A stretch of DNA of 5,431 nucleotides, taken from an uncultured Nocardioides sp. (GTDB lineage: Bacteria > Actinomycetota > Actinomycetes > Propionibacteriales > Nocardioidaceae). Location: the NCBI RefSeq assembly GCF_946885725.1, contig NZ_CAMPGZ010000241.1:1-5431 (forward strand). Direction: 5' to 3'. The notes under the pieces are model-generated. The model saw nothing but the letters and a program-made list of their open reading frames with translations, did no database searches and was not told where the DNA came from. Positions 5,176-5,431 of this stretch are shown one piece after another. A program made the position numbers and the translations under genes. The first letter of the stretch is position 1. Every line of letters starts with the position of its first letter.

Positions 5176-5431
5176 TCAGCCGAGGGCCACCAGCCCGACG
5201 GAGGCGCCGCAGACCAGCAGGCCGAGGCCCTGGCTGAGCCGGAACCGCTCGCGCAGCACGGTCGCCGCGAGCAGCACGGTCACCGCCGGGTAGAGCGAAG
5301 CCAGCACGCCGGTCACGGCCAGGTCCGCGTGGTGGCCGGCGACGAGGTACACCGCCGTACCCGCGGTGCCCAGCAGCCCGCCGACCGCGCCCCAGCCGGT
5401 CGCGCGACGCGCGGAGCGGTCACGCGGGAGC
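5176..5431 (-). CDS. EamA/DMT-family transporter, C-terminal part (partial)
   Basis: The last 84 residues of a membrane protein are visible; the 5' end of the gene lies beyond the right edge. A first hydrophobic stretch (GWGAVGGLLGTAGTAVYLVA) is followed by LAVTGVLASLYPAVTVLLAA, then the signature loop VLRERFRLSQGLG and a last membrane helix LLVCGASVGLVALG at the stop. The pattern of a helix ending in SLYPAVTVLLA, the RE(R/K) loop with a Gln-Gly, then a short final helix is characteristic of the second EamA repeat of drug/metabolite transporters. The substrate is unknown. It ends 62 bp before the mini-ORF, on the same strand as the MBL-monooxygenase pair, and could be co-transcribed with them as an efflux partner. 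Confidence 0.85.
   Translation of the reverse strand, partial: LPRDRSARRATGWGAVGGLLGTAGTAVYLVAGHHADLAVTGVLASLYPAVTVLLAATVLRERFRLSQGLGLLVCGASVGLVALG

Noticed and set aside
4623..5237. Plus-strand open frames opposite the MBL gene and transporter end
   Set aside because: They cross the intergenic gap and two genes with clear motifs on the other strand. Composition is that of antisense GC-rich DNA.

Overview
This 5.4 kb window is very GC-rich, with strongly biased third positions, ATGA stop/start overlaps, a SigE-type sigma factor and interspersed repeats that translate as VVSTGSTT/VVEPVETT. Together these suggest a high-GC actinobacterium, perhaps Nocardioidaceae or Intrasporangiaceae. The taxon is an inference from style, not from a marker gene. 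Every convincing gene lies on the minus strand, so transcription runs from the right edge to the left.

In transcription order: (1) the C-terminal end of an EamA/DMT-type membrane transporter runs off the right edge (5176-5431). (2) A short gap holds a small hairpin and a 13-codon ORF with a strong ribosome-binding site. That ORF ends inside the start of (3) an MBL-fold metallo-hydrolase (4206-5078), which overlaps by ATGA with (4) a class A FAD-dependent aromatic hydroxylase/monooxygenase (2767-4209). After 60 bp come (5) a RibD-C/dihydrofolate-reductase-like protein (2098-2706) and, again joined by ATGA, (6) a DUF2231 membrane protein (1529-2101). A large, nearly perfect hairpin built from two inverted copies of an interspersed repeat lies directly after DUF2231. 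It separates this group from (7) a SigE-family sigma-70 factor (801-1376) and, by a third ATGA overlap, (8) a single-pass membrane protein with a probable extracytoplasmic NTF2-like domain (16-804), a likely regulator or sensor for the sigma factor. The left edge is a 14-bp tandem repeat that forms the 3' end of gene 8.

There are two functional blocks. Genes 1-6 look like a metabolic or detoxification group: a flavin hydroxylase coupled to a hydrolase, near an exporter-like protein and a small reductase-fold protein. Genes 7-8 look like a sigma/regulator signalling pair. Substrates cannot be read from the sequence. No gene-free stretch exceeds about 150 bp, and I saw no RNA gene, CRISPR array, transposase or phage gene. 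The most unusual material is small-scale: the repeat-derived hairpin that pairs better in the transcribed strand, a repeat copy inside the coding end of the MBL gene, the upstream mini-ORF, and the frame-shifting tandem repeat at the left edge.
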